Numbered from the stretch's first letter, positions 25,676 through 35,458 are shown. The stretch: 64,000 bases of DNA from Ruegeria arenilitoris (GCF_013032855.1 NZ_WQDA01000003.1:620001-684000), one strand, 5' to 3'. The notes: a model not told the origin generated them from the sequence alone. Made by a program: numbers and translations.

Positions 25676-28086
25676 CTCGCACCGTGATCCAGGCCCTCTG
25701 GTCGCATTGGCGTTGGCACCGTATCCAACTGGCCACGCTGCTGATCGGAATCGCGCTTGCGACAGGCCTTTGGTCGGCGGTCCAGGCTATCAACGCCGAA
25801 GCCCGTGCCAGCTATGCGCGTGCCAACCAACAATTGGCGCTTGGGCAGATGGCGATGCTGCGGCATCCATCCGGCCACATTTCTTTGGACACATACGTAA
25901 ATCTGCGTCGCGCCGGATGGCAGGTCGCGGCCGTTCTGGAAGGTCGGTACAGGGTTGGGGACCGATCGGTTCTTTTGACCGGAGTAGACCTTGTCTCCTA
26001 CCCGCCGCTTCCGGCGGTAACGCGACTGGAACAGGAAGAAGCCCCACCCGACCCGGCGACCATGCTGACCGCGCCCGGCCGACTGCTGGCGCCACCAGAC
26101 TTGGTGCCAATGCTGCAGGATCAGCCCGATCTTCCACCGGCGATCGCCAGCACTGCGCTTCCCCCCAATGTGGTTCTGACCGATATCGGCGTGGCTGAGA
26201 CACTGTTGAACAAACCGGGTGAGATTTCGCGACTTGCCATCCTGCCCGATCAGCCTCGCGGCATTGCGCCCCTGTCCCAGGTTGCGCCGGAGCTGAACCG
26301 TCAGCCCCCTTCCAACAGCGTCGACACTACACGCCTGACCGACAGCTTCCACCTTAACCTTTCCGCGTTCGGCCTGCTGTCCTTCGCCGTAGGGCTGTTC
26401 ATCGTGCATGGAACGGTTGGACTGGCCTTTGCGCAGCGTCGTGGAATGGTCAGCAGTCTGCGGGCGATGGGAGTCCCGATGGGGACGCTTTCCCGCATCA
26501 TTCTGGCCGAACTTGTAGGTCTGGCTTTGATCGGTGGATCCATGGGCCTTCTACTGGGTTTCTTCTTGGCCGGAGCGTTGTTGCCCGATGTCGCCGCAAC
26601 CCTGCGCGGGCTCTATGGGGCTCCGGTGGATGGTCAGTTGCAACTGAGGAGCGGTTGGGTGCTGACCGGACTGGGTATGTCCATCGCAGGAACCCTAGCG
26701 GCCAGCGGATACGCCCTGTGGCGTCTGGGCCGAATGCCGGTATTGTCCGGCCCAGGCTTGCAGGCATGGCGTGGCCGCAGCACACGAGCCGTCGTGACCG
26801 GACTGGCGGGTGTTGGGCTCGCTCTTGGCGGGGTCGTGATCTTTCTGCTCTTTGACGGATTGGTCGCTGGTTTCGCTCTGATGGCAGGCATTCTGACCGG
26901 CAGCGCCCTTTTGCTGCCTCTGGTTCTGTCCAGCATATTGCACCTGTGCGCGGGGCGCGCCCGTGACCCGGTTCGGCAGTGGGTGCTGGCCGACATGCAG
27001 GCCCAGCTGCCGGGCCTGTCGCTTGCGCTGATGGCTCTGCTGCTGGCCCTGGCCGCCAATATCGGTGTCGGAACCATGGTGTCCAGCTTCCGGCTTACCT
27101 TCGTCGGTTGGCTGGACCAGCGCCTGATGGCCGAGCTGTACATCACGGCAAAGGACTCGGATCAAGGTCTCGAGATCGAGACATGGCTGACCCCGCGCGT
27201 TGACGCAGTCCTACCGATACGGAATGTGGAGCTGGATCATCCAACAGGCCCGCTGTTTCTGTACGGAGTGGTCGATCACGCGACCTACCGGGACAACTGG
27301 CCCCTTGTCGCCGCTGTCCCGGACGTATGGACCAAGGTTCTGGCCGACGGCGCCATCCTGATCAACGAACAACTGGCCCGCCGTGCTGATCTGTGGCCCG
27401 GGGATTCGATTGCGCTCAACGCCGATCACACTCTGGCAATCGCTGGCGTCTATTCCGACTACGGCAATCCGACCGGGCAAGGGATCGTCTCAATGGACCT
27501 GTTCGGCAGGATCGCGCCAAATGCCGAAAACCGACGGTTTGGTATTCGCATCGCTCCGGAGCGCGTAGATGAGCTGGCGGCGGATCTGCAGAACAGGTTT
27601 GATCTGGACCCCGGCGCGATCATCCGGCAGGCCGCGGTGAAGGCGCAGTCCATGGCGATCTTCGAAAAGACATTTGTCGTGACATCCGCGCTGAACATCC
27701 TGACGCTTGGCGTGGCCGGCTTCGCCATTCTAACCAGCTTGCTTACGCTCTGGACCCAGCGGCTGCCTCAGGTCGCTCCGGTCTGGGCAATGGGGCTGAC
27801 GCTGTCGCATCTGTCGAAACTGGAACTGGCGCGGAGCATGGTTCTGGCTTTCCTTACCGCCTGCCTCGCCTTGCCGCTGGGTCTGGCACTGGCTTGGATT
27901 CTGCTGGCCGTCATCAATGTCGAGGCGTTTGGATGGCGGCTACCCATGCACCTTTTCCCGTCGTCATGGGTGCAGCTCATGCTGTGGACACTTGTGGCCG
28001 CCGCCCTTGCCGCGGCGCTGCCTGCCTGGCGGCTTCGGCGGGTACCGCCGGCCGATCTGCTGAGGGTCTTTGCCAATGAACGCTAA
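25672..28086 (+). CDS. FtsX-like ABC permease with two FtsX modules (YbbP/AttFG type)
   Basis: This 804-residue protein has an N-terminal membrane helix, a large periplasmic domain (about 45-235), three helices of a first FtsX module (about 240-355), a central helical pair, a second periplasmic domain (about 480-670) and a second FtsX module (about 680-800). The 10-helix, two-module form and the length match E. coli YbbP. With the LolD-type ATPase it should extract or move lipophilic or protein cargo in the envelope. It may correspond to a fusion of AttF and AttG. The lipocalin gene overlaps its end. Confidence 0.88.
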   Translation: MTRTVIQALWSHWRWHRIQLATLLIGIALATGLWSAVQAINAEARASYARANQQLALGQMAMLRHPSGHISLDTYVNLRRAGWQVAAVLEGRYRVGDRSVLLTGVDLVSYPPLPAVTRLEQEEAPPDPATMLTAPGRLLAPPDLVPMLQDQPDLPPAIASTALPPNVVLTDIGVAETLLNKPGEISRLAILPDQPRGIAPLSQVAPELNRQPPSNSVDTTRLTDSFHLNLSAFGLLSFAVGLFIVHGTVGLAFAQRRGMVSSLRAMGVPMGTLSRIILAELVGLALIGGSMGLLLGFFLAGALLPDVAATLRGLYGAPVDGQLQLRSGWVLTGLGMSIAGTLAASGYALWRLGRMPVLSGPGLQAWRGRSTRAVVTGLAGVGLALGGVVIFLLFDGLVAGFALMAGILTGSALLLPLVLSSILHLCAGRARDPVRQWVLADMQAQLPGLSLALMALLLALAANIGVGTMVSSFRLTFVGWLDQRLMAELYITAKDSDQGLEIETWLTPRVDAVLPIRNVELDHPTGPLFLYGVVDHATYRDNWPLVAAVPDVWTKVLADGAILINEQLARRADLWPGDSIALNADHTLAIAGVYSDYGNPTGQGIVSMDLFGRIAPNAENRRFGIRIAPERVDELAADLQNRFDLDPGAIIRQAAVKAQSMAIFEKTFVVTSALNILTLGVAGFAILTSLLTLWTQRLPQVAPVWAMGLTLSHLSKLELARSMVLAFLTACLALPLGLALAWILLAVINVEAFGWRLPMHLFPSSWVQLMLWTLVAAALAAALPAWRLRRVPPADLLRVFANER

Positions 28087-29110
28087 ACTACTCGTGTGTG
28101 CGCTGTTCTGGCCCCTTGCGGCAATGGCGCAGGGGTTTGCCGGTTTGGGCGGTTCAGCCGACGGGTTTGACGTACCACAACCAGAGTACCAGTTCGAATT
28201 CCCCGCCGACCACGGCCCGCATCCGTCCTATCGGATCGAATGGTGGTACCTGACGGCCAACCTGACCGGGGAGGACGGTCGGGACTACGGCATACAGTGG
28301 ACTCTGTTTCGCTCTGCCTTGAAGCCATTTGAAACCGCCAGCTGGCAAAGCCCACAGATCTGGATGGGCCATGCCGCGCTGACAACTCCGGAACGCCACT
28401 TTTTTGCCGAGCGCCTGTCTCGTGGTGGAATTGGTCAGGCCGGTGTCACAGCCGACCCGTTCGAAGCATGGATCGACGAATGGCGCATGGCAGGACCAAC
28501 GCTCCAGACCCTGACCCTGACTGCAAACGGAGCCGATTTCGGGTACGACCTGAACCTGTCTGCTTCGGGGCCGCTGGTTTTTCATGGTGAGAATGGGTTT
28601 TCCGTGAAATCCGCTGATGGGCAGGCCAGCTACTATTATTCCCAGCCGGGCTACGCCGTCCAAGGCACGCTACATCTGCCCGACGGCGATGTGGCGGTCA
28701 CTGGGAGCGGATGGCTGGACCGCGAGTGGTCTTCGCAGCCTTTGGCCGCCGATCAATCCGGGTGGGACTGGTTCTCACTCAGTTTCGAGGACGGCGACAA
28801 GTTGATGGCGTTTCGCCTGCGCGGCGGACGTGGGGACTATACCTCGGCCACCTGGATCAACGCGGACGGTTCCAGCCGCAGTCTGCCGGACGGATCGGTT
28901 ATCTTCACGCCACTGGAAACCAGCCGGGTGGCGGACCGCGATGTTCCGACAGATTGGCGCGTGTCCATCCCGGGCGAGGATCTGGACATTCGCGTCCGAG
29001 CTCAGAACTCCCAAGCCTGGATGGGAACGCGCTTTCAATACTGGGAGGGACCGGTCACCGTGTCAGGCAGCCACAACGGGCGCGGCTACCTTGAGATGAC
29101 CGGGTATTAG
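28076..29110 (+). CDS. AttH/CrtC-like lipocalin-domain protein
   Basis: The start at 28076 (MNAKLLVC, 344 residues) has GAGGG nine bases upstream inside the permease gene. A signal peptide (cleavage near AMA-Q) is followed by a CrtC-type double lipocalin: HPSYRIEWWYLTANL, GIQWTLFRSAL, HAALTTPERHFFAERL, VTGSGWLDREWSSQPLAADQSGWDWFSL. The conserved EWWY and DREW...GWDWF elements mark the AttH/PF07143 family, whose fold suggests binding of a lipid-like ligand. It is coupled to the ABC genes, so it is likely their periplasmic partner. It is not a carotenoid enzyme by context, as no crt genes are nearby. Confidence 0.82.
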   Translation: MNAKLLVCALFWPLAAMAQGFAGLGGSADGFDVPQPEYQFEFPADHGPHPSYRIEWWYLTANLTGEDGRDYGIQWTLFRSALKPFETASWQSPQIWMGHAALTTPERHFFAERLSRGGIGQAGVTADPFEAWIDEWRMAGPTLQTLTLTANGADFGYDLNLSASGPLVFHGENGFSVKSADGQASYYYSQPGYAVQGTLHLPDGDVAVTGSGWLDREWSSQPLAADQSGWDWFSLSFEDGDKLMAFRLRGGRGDYTSATWINADGSSRSLPDGSVIFTPLETSRVADRDVPTDWRVSIPGEDLDIRVRAQNSQAWMGTRFQYWEGPVTVSGSHNGRGYLEMTGY

Positions 29111-29116
29111 CGGGAC

Positions 29117-29548
29117 TTAGCGGACCACGTAGACCGAGACGTTCGAGTGGCGCACCACTCGCGCCGCGTTCGGCCCCAGCAGGTAGTCCTTGAAATCCGG
29201 CTTGTGCGCACCAATCACGATCAAATCGCTGCCGGCGCTTTCGGCGGTCTTCAGGATCTCCTGATAGGCCGTGCCGGTTGCAACGACATGGCGGATCGTG
29301 GCGTTGCGCTCCGACCCGATCGCATCGACACACAGCTCAACCAGCTTGTCATGCGCTTCGTGCTGCGCCTTGTCGTGGAAGTCGGGCCGGAAAAAGCCGG
29401 ACACCCAGCTTTCACCGAAATCCGGCAGAACGGTCACCACGTCCAGCTGCGCCCCGTCGAGATCGGCCAGTTTCGCGGCAATTTTCAGGACAGGAGCATC
29501 GATATTGCCGTTGCTGATATCAACGGCGCACAGGACGGACTTTGTCAT
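29117..29548 (-). CDS. universal stress protein (UspA family)
   Basis: This 143-residue protein has the UspA fold: SVLCAVDISNGN at the N-terminus, HVVATGTAYQEILKTAESAGSDLIVIGAH, and the ATP-loop GxxGS-like GPNAARVVRHSNVSVYVV (the canonical G-2x-G-9x-G is partly kept). It is translationally coupled to the TRAP permease gene (ATGA at 29545-29548), a common arrangement in which the Usp regulates or senses the transporter. It ends 6 bases from the lipocalin stop. Confidence 0.9.
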   Translation of the reverse strand: MTKSVLCAVDISNGNIDAPVLKIAAKLADLDGAQLDVVTVLPDFGESWVSGFFRPDFHDKAQHEAHDKLVELCVDAIGSERNATIRHVVATGTAYQEILKTAESAGSDLIVIGAHKPDFKDYLLGPNAARVVRHSNVSVYVVR

Positions 29549-32157
29549 GCGGGCACCTCTTGTCTGGCGGCACGGCCGCGTTGCAGGAAGGCGATCAACC
29601 CCAGCAGCAGCATGGCCGGGATATAGATCAACTGTTTTGGCGGCTGGCTGACCGGAAGATCGGCGGATGCGATACGCACCGGCTCGTCCGCGTAATAGTC
29701 GAAATTGGCTAGGTCATCGGCGATGGGCGAGCCGAACATAGGTTCGTCCATCTTCACCAGGCCATCTTCCTCGATCAGCAAAAAGCCCATGGCATCAACA
29801 CGCGCCGCACCATCGGGTTCGGCCCCCACCGTGACGACGACCGTCGTCTCGGTCATGTTGCCGGTGTCGAAATCCGGACCACTGACCACCACCCGCACGT
29901 CGGTGCCGGGTTCAGCCTCACCAATGGCCTGCACGAATCCGGCCGGCTCGACCTCGAGGTGCGAGGGCGAGATGCGATCCATGAAATAGTCCGGCCGGAA
30001 CAGCGCGAAGGCGATCGCAATCAGCGCAACGCTTTCGTAGATGCGGCTGTGGGTCAGGAAGTAGCCCATCGTTCCGGCCGTGAACACGAGGATCGCAATC
30101 GTGGCGAATATGGCCACTATGATCCCCTCAACCCAAGTGACATCGATCAGCAGCAGGTCGGTGTTGAAAATGAACACGAAAGGCAGCGCCACGGTACGCA
30201 GGCTGTAGAAGAACGCAGTGAAGCCGGTCTTGATCGCGTCACCGCCCGATACGGCGGCCGCAGCAAAGCTGGCCAGACCCACAGGAGGCGTCACGTCGGC
30301 CATGATGCCGAAGTAGAACACGAACAGGTGCACCGCGATCAGCGGCACGATCAGGCCGCTTTGCGCGCCCAGTTCGACCACAACGCCCGCCATCAGCGAG
30401 CTGACGACGATATAGTTTGCCGTGGTCGGCAGACCCATGCCCAGGATCAGGCTGAGCAGCCCGACCATCACCAGCATCAGGATCAGATTGCCGCCGGACA
30501 GGAACTCGACCAGATCGGCCATCACCTGCCCCACACCGGTCAGGGTCACGGTGCCGACGATCACGCCTGCCGTGGCCGTGGCCAGCGCAATGCCGATCAT
30601 ATTGCGCGCGCCGTCGATCAGGCCCTGCCACAGATCGGCAACCCCATCGACAAAGGAGTTTGCCAGATTGCTCTGCCCCCGGAAGATCGCCTTGAGCGGT
30701 TTCTGCGTCAGCAGGATCACGAACAGCAGCGCGGTCGCCCAGAAGGCCGACAGACCCGGCGACTTCTGTTCGATCATAAGGAAGTAGACCAGAACGATGA
30801 TCGGCAGCAGGTAATGCAGGCCGGCCTTGTAGATCTCGGAGATCACCGGCAGCTTCACTTCGGTCGCGTTCGGGTCATCGGGCTCAAGGTCGGGAACCTG
30901 AGCCGCCAGGTACAGCAGAGCAACATAGACGGCGCACACCGCCAGGCTCAGGATCAGACCAGCGCTGGACGGCGCCCAGCTTGTGACAGCATCCACCGGG
31001 AACTGCGAACCATAGCAGAGCCCCGCAAACACCAGGAAGAACATCAGCATCCCCACGACCGTCCGCGCCAGATGCACGTCGCGGTCGCCCAGAGTGGGCA
31101 TGTTCCGCTTCACGGCCTCGAGATGGACGATGTAGACCAGCGCAATGTAGGAAATCGCCGCCGGAAGGAAGGCGTGGGTGATGACCTCGACATACGAGAT
31201 GCCCACGTACTCCACCATCAGGAAGGCGGCGGCGCCCATCACGGGCGGCATGATCTGGCCGTTGACCGAACTTGCAACCTCGACCGAGCCGGCCTGCTCG
31301 CTGGTAAAGCCTACGCGCTTCATCAGCGGGATGGTGAAGGTGCCGGTGGTGACGACGTTGGCGATGGACGAGCCCGAAATCAGGCCGGTTGCGGCCGAAC
31401 CGACAACGGCGGCTTTGGCCGGACCGCCGCGCAGGTGACCCAGCGCGCCGAAGGCCATCTTGATGAAGTAATTCCCTGCCCCGGCCTTATCCAGCAAAGC
31501 GCCGAACAGAACGAAGAGGAACACGAATTTCGTCGAAACACCCAAGGCGATGCCGAACACACCCTCGGACGTGATCCACATGTGGCTCATCGCCTTTTTC
31601 AGGCTAGCGCCTTTCCAGCGGATCACCTCGGGCACCCACTCGGACGAGCCGAAGAACACATAGGCCAGGAAGATCGTCGCAATGATCGCCATGGCGGGGC
31701 CAAGCGCGCGCCGCGCGGCTTCGAACAGCAGGATCAAGCCACCGAGGGCGATCCACTTGTCGACATCATCCGCCAGACCGCCCGCATTGACGATCTTGTC
31801 ATAGAAGAAATAGCCGTAAAGGGCAACACCGGCCCCCAGTACACCCATGATCCAATCCTGGATCGGAATATAGTTTCGCGGACTGGATTTAAGCGCTGGA
31901 TAAGCCGCGAAGGCCAGGAACATCGCGAAGGCCAAATGAAACTGACGCGCGTTGTTCACAACGCTGCCGGGCAGCACATAGTTGGCAATCGGTGACGCCA
32001 GAACGACTTGAAAGATCGACCAGATCGCGGCCACGATCGCCAGGAACAAGCCGACATTGCCAGCCGGGTCCCGCGCCCCCGCATCCGAGGATGCGACCAG
32101 TTCCTGTAGTTCTTCTTCGGATAACGGACGATTGCCCTGTTGATCAGCGCTCATCAA
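29545..32157 (-). CDS. TAXI-type TRAP transporter fused 4TM/12TM permease
   Basis: This 870-residue protein joins the small (DctQ-like) and large (DctM-like) TRAP subunits. After a cytoplasmic N-terminus (SEEELQELVASSD) come many membrane segments. The large-subunit core is clear: GLISGSSIANVVTTGTFTIPLMKRVGFTSEQAGSVEVASSVNGQIMPPVMGAAAFLM and later GLPTTANYIVVSSLMAGV. A C-terminal extension after the last main helix cluster (about residue 720 on, with a beta-rich stretch) matches DUF3394 in TAXI permeases. It imports an unidentified organic acid using a sodium or proton gradient. It lies between the binding-protein gene and uspA. Confidence 0.93.
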   Translation of the reverse strand: MMSADQQGNRPLSEEELQELVASSDAGARDPAGNVGLFLAIVAAIWSIFQVVLASPIANYVLPGSVVNNARQFHLAFAMFLAFAAYPALKSSPRNYIPIQDWIMGVLGAGVALYGYFFYDKIVNAGGLADDVDKWIALGGLILLFEAARRALGPAMAIIATIFLAYVFFGSSEWVPEVIRWKGASLKKAMSHMWITSEGVFGIALGVSTKFVFLFVLFGALLDKAGAGNYFIKMAFGALGHLRGGPAKAAVVGSAATGLISGSSIANVVTTGTFTIPLMKRVGFTSEQAGSVEVASSVNGQIMPPVMGAAAFLMVEYVGISYVEVITHAFLPAAISYIALVYIVHLEAVKRNMPTLGDRDVHLARTVVGMLMFFLVFAGLCYGSQFPVDAVTSWAPSSAGLILSLAVCAVYVALLYLAAQVPDLEPDDPNATEVKLPVISEIYKAGLHYLLPIIVLVYFLMIEQKSPGLSAFWATALLFVILLTQKPLKAIFRGQSNLANSFVDGVADLWQGLIDGARNMIGIALATATAGVIVGTVTLTGVGQVMADLVEFLSGGNLILMLVMVGLLSLILGMGLPTTANYIVVSSLMAGVVVELGAQSGLIVPLIAVHLFVFYFGIMADVTPPVGLASFAAAAVSGGDAIKTGFTAFFYSLRTVALPFVFIFNTDLLLIDVTWVEGIIVAIFATIAILVFTAGTMGYFLTHSRIYESVALIAIAFALFRPDYFMDRISPSHLEVEPAGFVQAIGEAEPGTDVRVVVSGPDFDTGNMTETTVVVTVGAEPDGAARVDAMGFLLIEEDGLVKMDEPMFGSPIADDLANFDYYADEPVRIASADLPVSQPPKQLIYIPAMLLLGLIAFLQRGRAARQEVPA

Positions 32158-32222
32158 ATGTCTCCCCGTCCAACGGCCGGTTTCCGGCGCAGTTTTGGTA
32201 TTACCGGCCTCTCACCGGTGAA

Positions 32223-32247
32223 AACGAGGCGCGAACAGCGCCTCGTT
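32223..32247 (-). terminator. intercistronic hairpin between the TRAP binding-protein and permease genes
   Basis: A perfect 10-bp stem (AACGAGGCGC / GCGCCTCGTT) with a 5-base loop is followed on the minus strand by TT. It lies 19 bases after the binding-protein stop. It probably causes partial termination or protects the upstream message, giving more binding protein than permease. Confidence 0.65.
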
Positions 32248-32265
32248 TCTGGACTTGAAGGTGGA

Positions 32266-33234
32266 TTACTGGATCCAGCCTTTTTCTTTGTAGTACTTCT
32301 CGGCGCCCGGATGCAGCGGAGCCGACAGACCGTCCTTGATCATTTCCTCAGGCTTGAGGTTGGCGAAGGCCGGGTGCAGCTTTTTGAAGTCGTCGAAGTT
32401 CTCGAAGACCGAGCTGACAACCGCGTACACCGCATCGTCAGACACGTTTGCCGAAGTCACGAAGGTCGCGCCCACACCGAAGGTCTGGGTGTCAGCGTCC
32501 GAACCGCGATACATGCCGCCGGGGATGGTGGCCGTACGGTAGAACGAGTTGTCGGCAACCAGCTTGTCAACGGCTTCGCCGCTGACGTTCACCAGAACCG
32601 AGTCGCACGCAGTGGTGGCTTCCTGGATCGAACCGGACGGGTGGCCGACGGTGTAGACCATCGCATCGATTTGGTTGTCACACAGCGCGGCCGACTGTTC
32701 GGCGGCCTTCAGCTCAGTTGCCAGTTCGAAGTCATCCGTGGTCCAGCCCAGGGCTTCCATCAGAACTTCCATGGTGCCGCGCTGACCCGAACCGGGGTTG
32801 CCGATGTTGACGCGCTTGCCCTTCAGGTCTTCGAAGTTCTTGATGCCGGAATCGGCACGGGCCACCACCGTAAACGGCTCGGGGTGGACAGAGAATACGG
32901 CGCGCAGCTCTTCGAACGGGCCGTTTTCCTCGAATTTCGACGTGCCGTTGTAAGCATGGTACTGCCAGTCGGACTGGGCCACACCGAATTCCAGCTCGCC
33001 TTCGCGAATGGTGTTGATGTTGTAGACCGATCCACCCGTCGATTCGACCGAGCAACGCACGCCATGTTCTTTGCGGCCCTTGTTCACCAGACGGCAGATC
33101 GCGCCACCGGTGGGATAGTACACGCCGGTCACACCGCCGGTGCCGATGGTGATGAATTCTTCGGCATAAGCCGCCGGAGCCATGAGGGCAGCGGTCACGA
33201 CCGCGCCGAGGCTGAGCTTGCTTTTCTTGATCAT
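32266..33234 (-). CDS. TAXI family TRAP transporter solute-binding protein
   Basis: This 322-residue protein has a signal peptide (cleavage AYA-E, about residue 24) and the TAXI pattern: [72 protein letters not shown]. It delivers ligand to the fused permease in the periplasm; TAXI ligands are often glutamate or other dicarboxylates, but nothing here decides it. GGGAG lies before the ATG. It is first in the TRAP-usp operon. Confidence 0.93.
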   Translation of the reverse strand: MIKKSKLSLGAVVTAALMAPAAYAEEFITIGTGGVTGVYYPTGGAICRLVNKGRKEHGVRCSVESTGGSVYNINTIREGELEFGVAQSDWQYHAYNGTSKFEENGPFEELRAVFSVHPEPFTVVARADSGIKNFEDLKGKRVNIGNPGSGQRGTMEVLMEALGWTTDDFELATELKAAEQSAALCDNQIDAMVYTVGHPSGSIQEATTACDSVLVNVSGEAVDKLVADNSFYRTATIPGGMYRGSDADTQTFGVGATFVTSANVSDDAVYAVVSSVFENFDDFKKLHPAFANLKPEEMIKDGLSAPLHPGAEKYYKEKGWIQ

Positions 33235-33608
33235 TTAGGAACTCCCAAGATTCTTATTGTGGACGGAAGACAGGCCAAAGGCCCCTTGTCCGGGGGACGA
33301 GCCATTATGACAATCCGCATGAGCAGGCAACGGATGAGCTCAAATTTTCCCGAATTCTCCCAACAGTCACGATGGTTTGTTGCCCGTACCGCTGTTGTCA
33401 AGCGTTATGCGCCCGACCCCGGCGCCGGGACGCACATATGACGTAGAACCCGAAAATTTCCCCGGCTTGACCCCGCAACTATGGGTGTCGCACCGTGTTG
33501 ACCGGTCCGCGGCGCGTCAAGTATGATCTATCAGGTCGCTGAGTTCGAAGATTTTTTGTTTTCTGACAATCGGTTATTTGTTTTTTCCTGTTCGTGTGAG
33601 TTCACAGC
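33235..33608. other. intergenic region upstream of the TRAP operon
   Basis: This 374-base gap separates the divergent TRAP binding-protein gene and the GT-C-like gene, so it should hold both promoters. The right half (33540-33600) is AT-rich with T-runs. I see no convincing gene, repeat or hairpin. A TTGACA element lies on the minus strand (about 33399-33404) without a good -10 partner. Confidence 0.4.
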
Positions 33609-34697
33609 GTGATTGGTTATTCTTCTTTGCAAAGCAAATCGTCATCAATCAGCGAGTTCCGCTGGCATTTGTTTCTGGCGCTGGTCTTTACGGTCGCCGC
33701 CGGAGAGATGTTTTTCGACACATATCGCGTCGTTTACTTCGGCGCGGTCTCTTTCGACGACTATTCCCACTACCTGCTGTATCTTCTGGATGAAGAGCGT
33801 GGCCGCGTTCCCCCTTCGCCGCATGTTTACCGCATAGGCTCGGTCATACTTGCGCTGCCGTTCTACAATCTGCCGTTCGTGTCACTGTCTACCGGGTCAG
33901 GAGAAGTCTTTCTTCCTGACAGCGTTGCCGACGCCAAGGCTCTGGCCGCGATGTGTGCCGCCAACGTCTTCTACCTGGTCCTGACGGCGCTTCTGGTTTA
34001 CGCCTATTTGCTGCGGCGTGTTGGAACCACTGCGCAATGGGCATTCATCGGCGCCGCGTCAGTTCTGTTTCTGGGGCAGTTTCTGGCGCTGGAAGGCAAT
34101 GACGGCATATCGGTCTTTCCATTGACGGTGGCCCTTTTGTTGGCTGCCGAGAAGAAATGGAAGTGGTTTGTTCTTACCGTGTTTCTTGGCGCGTTCATCA
34201 ATGAAAAGATCATCATCGTGACGCTGCTGATCTTTGGTCTGCGCGCATTGGCAATAATGTCCTCGCGCAGCGACGAGGCCAAGGTCACGGCCGCCCTGTT
34301 TTGCCTGTTCGTTGGATTTCTGGTTGTCATTACCGCATTTCCGTTTCCGGGCGTGAACGACAATCAGAGAGATATTGGGCAATTCATCTCCAGCGCGCTG
34401 TCCACTTTAAAAGGCAGCACAAGTGTCAAAGGACTGTATCTGAACGTCTGGCCGTTGTTGGTTCTGACCGCCTGCTGGTGGATTGCCGTGACTGGTCAAG
34501 CTGCAAATCGGGTCCTGCGCCGGACGGACGTTTTGGCGCTGCTGGCGTTTTTCTCGCTCATCGCCATGTTGAACGTACAGTTCAATATCGGTCGGCTGGT
34601 CATGTACTTCATGCCGTTTTTTGTCGTGGGCTGCATTCAGGCCCTCGCAGCCAGCGACAACTCGCGCGCGACTTCGTCTAAAGACGGCAATGAGTGA
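33609..34697 (+). CDS. polytopic membrane protein, possible GT-C-type glycosyltransferase
   Basis: This is a 362-residue, unrecognised protein with about eight membrane helices. After the first helix (about 20-33) the first extracytoplasmic loop contains VSFDDYSHYLLYLLDEERG, an Asp50-Asp51 pair placed as in the GT-C superfamily, which uses polyprenyl-phosphate sugars. Hydrophobic segments cover about 110-130, 140-160, 165-180, 190-210, 225-245, 285-300 and 310-340. The start is a GTG with no good ribosome binding site, so the N-terminus is uncertain. It converges, 23 bases apart, on the operon that probably makes a lipid-linked pentose. The GT-C call is inference. Confidence 0.5.
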   Translation: MIGYSSLQSKSSSISEFRWHLFLALVFTVAAGEMFFDTYRVVYFGAVSFDDYSHYLLYLLDEERGRVPPSPHVYRIGSVILALPFYNLPFVSLSTGSGEVFLPDSVADAKALAAMCAANVFYLVLTALLVYAYLLRRVGTTAQWAFIGAASVLFLGQFLALEGNDGISVFPLTVALLLAAEKKWKWFVLTVFLGAFINEKIIIVTLLIFGLRALAIMSSRSDEAKVTAALFCLFVGFLVVITAFPFPGVNDNQRDIGQFISSALSTLKGSTSVKGLYLNVWPLLVLTACWWIAVTGQAANRVLRRTDVLALLAFFSLIAMLNVQFNIGRLVMYFMPFFVVGCIQALAASDNSRATSSKDGNE

Positions 34698-34720
34698 CGA
34701 GGCCACCCGGCAACGCGAGG

Positions 34721-35458
34721 TCAGATGCTGAGCTTCTTGAACACCGGCTCGGGGATGTTTCGGATGATCGCCATGATCAATTGCCAAATCGGCTTAACGT
34801 AGATCACGTTCCGACCGCGCTCGACCGCCCGGGCCGTTGCGGCGGCAACTTCGGACGGCTGCGCCGTCAGACGCTCGGGCAAGTCCATTCCTTCGGTCAT
34901 TTGTGTGTCGACGAATCCCGGAAGAACCGTCACGACATGCACGCCTTTCTTGGCGAGCCGGTTGCGCAAGCCGGACAGAAAAGCAGTCAGGCCGGCCTTG
35001 GCCGATCCGTAAACATAGTTGGTCGCCCGGCCCCGATCACCGGCCACGGAACTGACACCCACAATCGTACCCGATCCGCGCTCTTCAAACCGGTTGGCAA
35101 ACGCTCCGAGGATCTGAGCCGGCCCTTCGAAGTTGCTGCGCATCACCAGAGAAGCCGCGGCAGCGTCCCCTTCATTCTCGGTCTGCTCGCCCATGTACCC
35201 GACAACGCACACGACGATCCCCGGCAAATCAGGCAACGCATCGATGAACCCATCGAAGCTGCCGGTTTCCAGAACGTCGAACTCGTGCAACGTTGCCCCG
35301 ACACCATAGCGCAGTTCGATATCGGCCTTGTCGGCCTCGAGCGTCTCAGCATTCCGGGCGGCCAGCTGGACCGGGTGCCCCCGCTCGGCAAACTCATGAG
35401 CGATGGCCTTGCCGATATCCGACCGGGCACCAAGAACGAGAACGTGTTCCATTGTCAT
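34721..35458 (-). CDS. SDR reductase, DprE2-like (keto-epimer reductase)
   Basis: This 245-residue short-chain dehydrogenase has VLVLGARSDIGKAIAHEFAERGH (NAD(P)-binding glycine motif), a catalytic SSVAGDRGRATNYVYGSAKAG (Ser, Tyr-x3-Lys), and a hydrophobic C-terminus (WQLIMAIIRNIPEPVFKKL) as in DprE2. In mycobacteria DprE2 reduces the 2-keto intermediate made by DprE1 to give decaprenyl-phosphoryl-arabinose. Its ATG overlaps the stop of the DprE1-like gene (ATGA), making the enzyme pair coupled. It is last in the operon. Confidence 0.85.
   Translation of the reverse strand: MTMEHVLVLGARSDIGKAIAHEFAERGHPVQLAARNAETLEADKADIELRYGVGATLHEFDVLETGSFDGFIDALPDLPGIVVCVVGYMGEQTENEGDAAAASLVMRSNFEGPAQILGAFANRFEERGSGTIVGVSSVAGDRGRATNYVYGSAKAGLTAFLSGLRNRLAKKGVHVVTVLPGFVDTQMTEGMDLPERLTAQPSEVAAATARAVERGRNVIYVKPIWQLIMAIIRNIPEPVFKKLSI

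Noticed and set aside
29959..31995. A 678-codon open frame on the plus strand
   Set aside because: It runs fully antisense to the TRAP permease, has runs of His, Gln and Asp typical of shadow frames in GC-rich DNA, and shows no family pattern.
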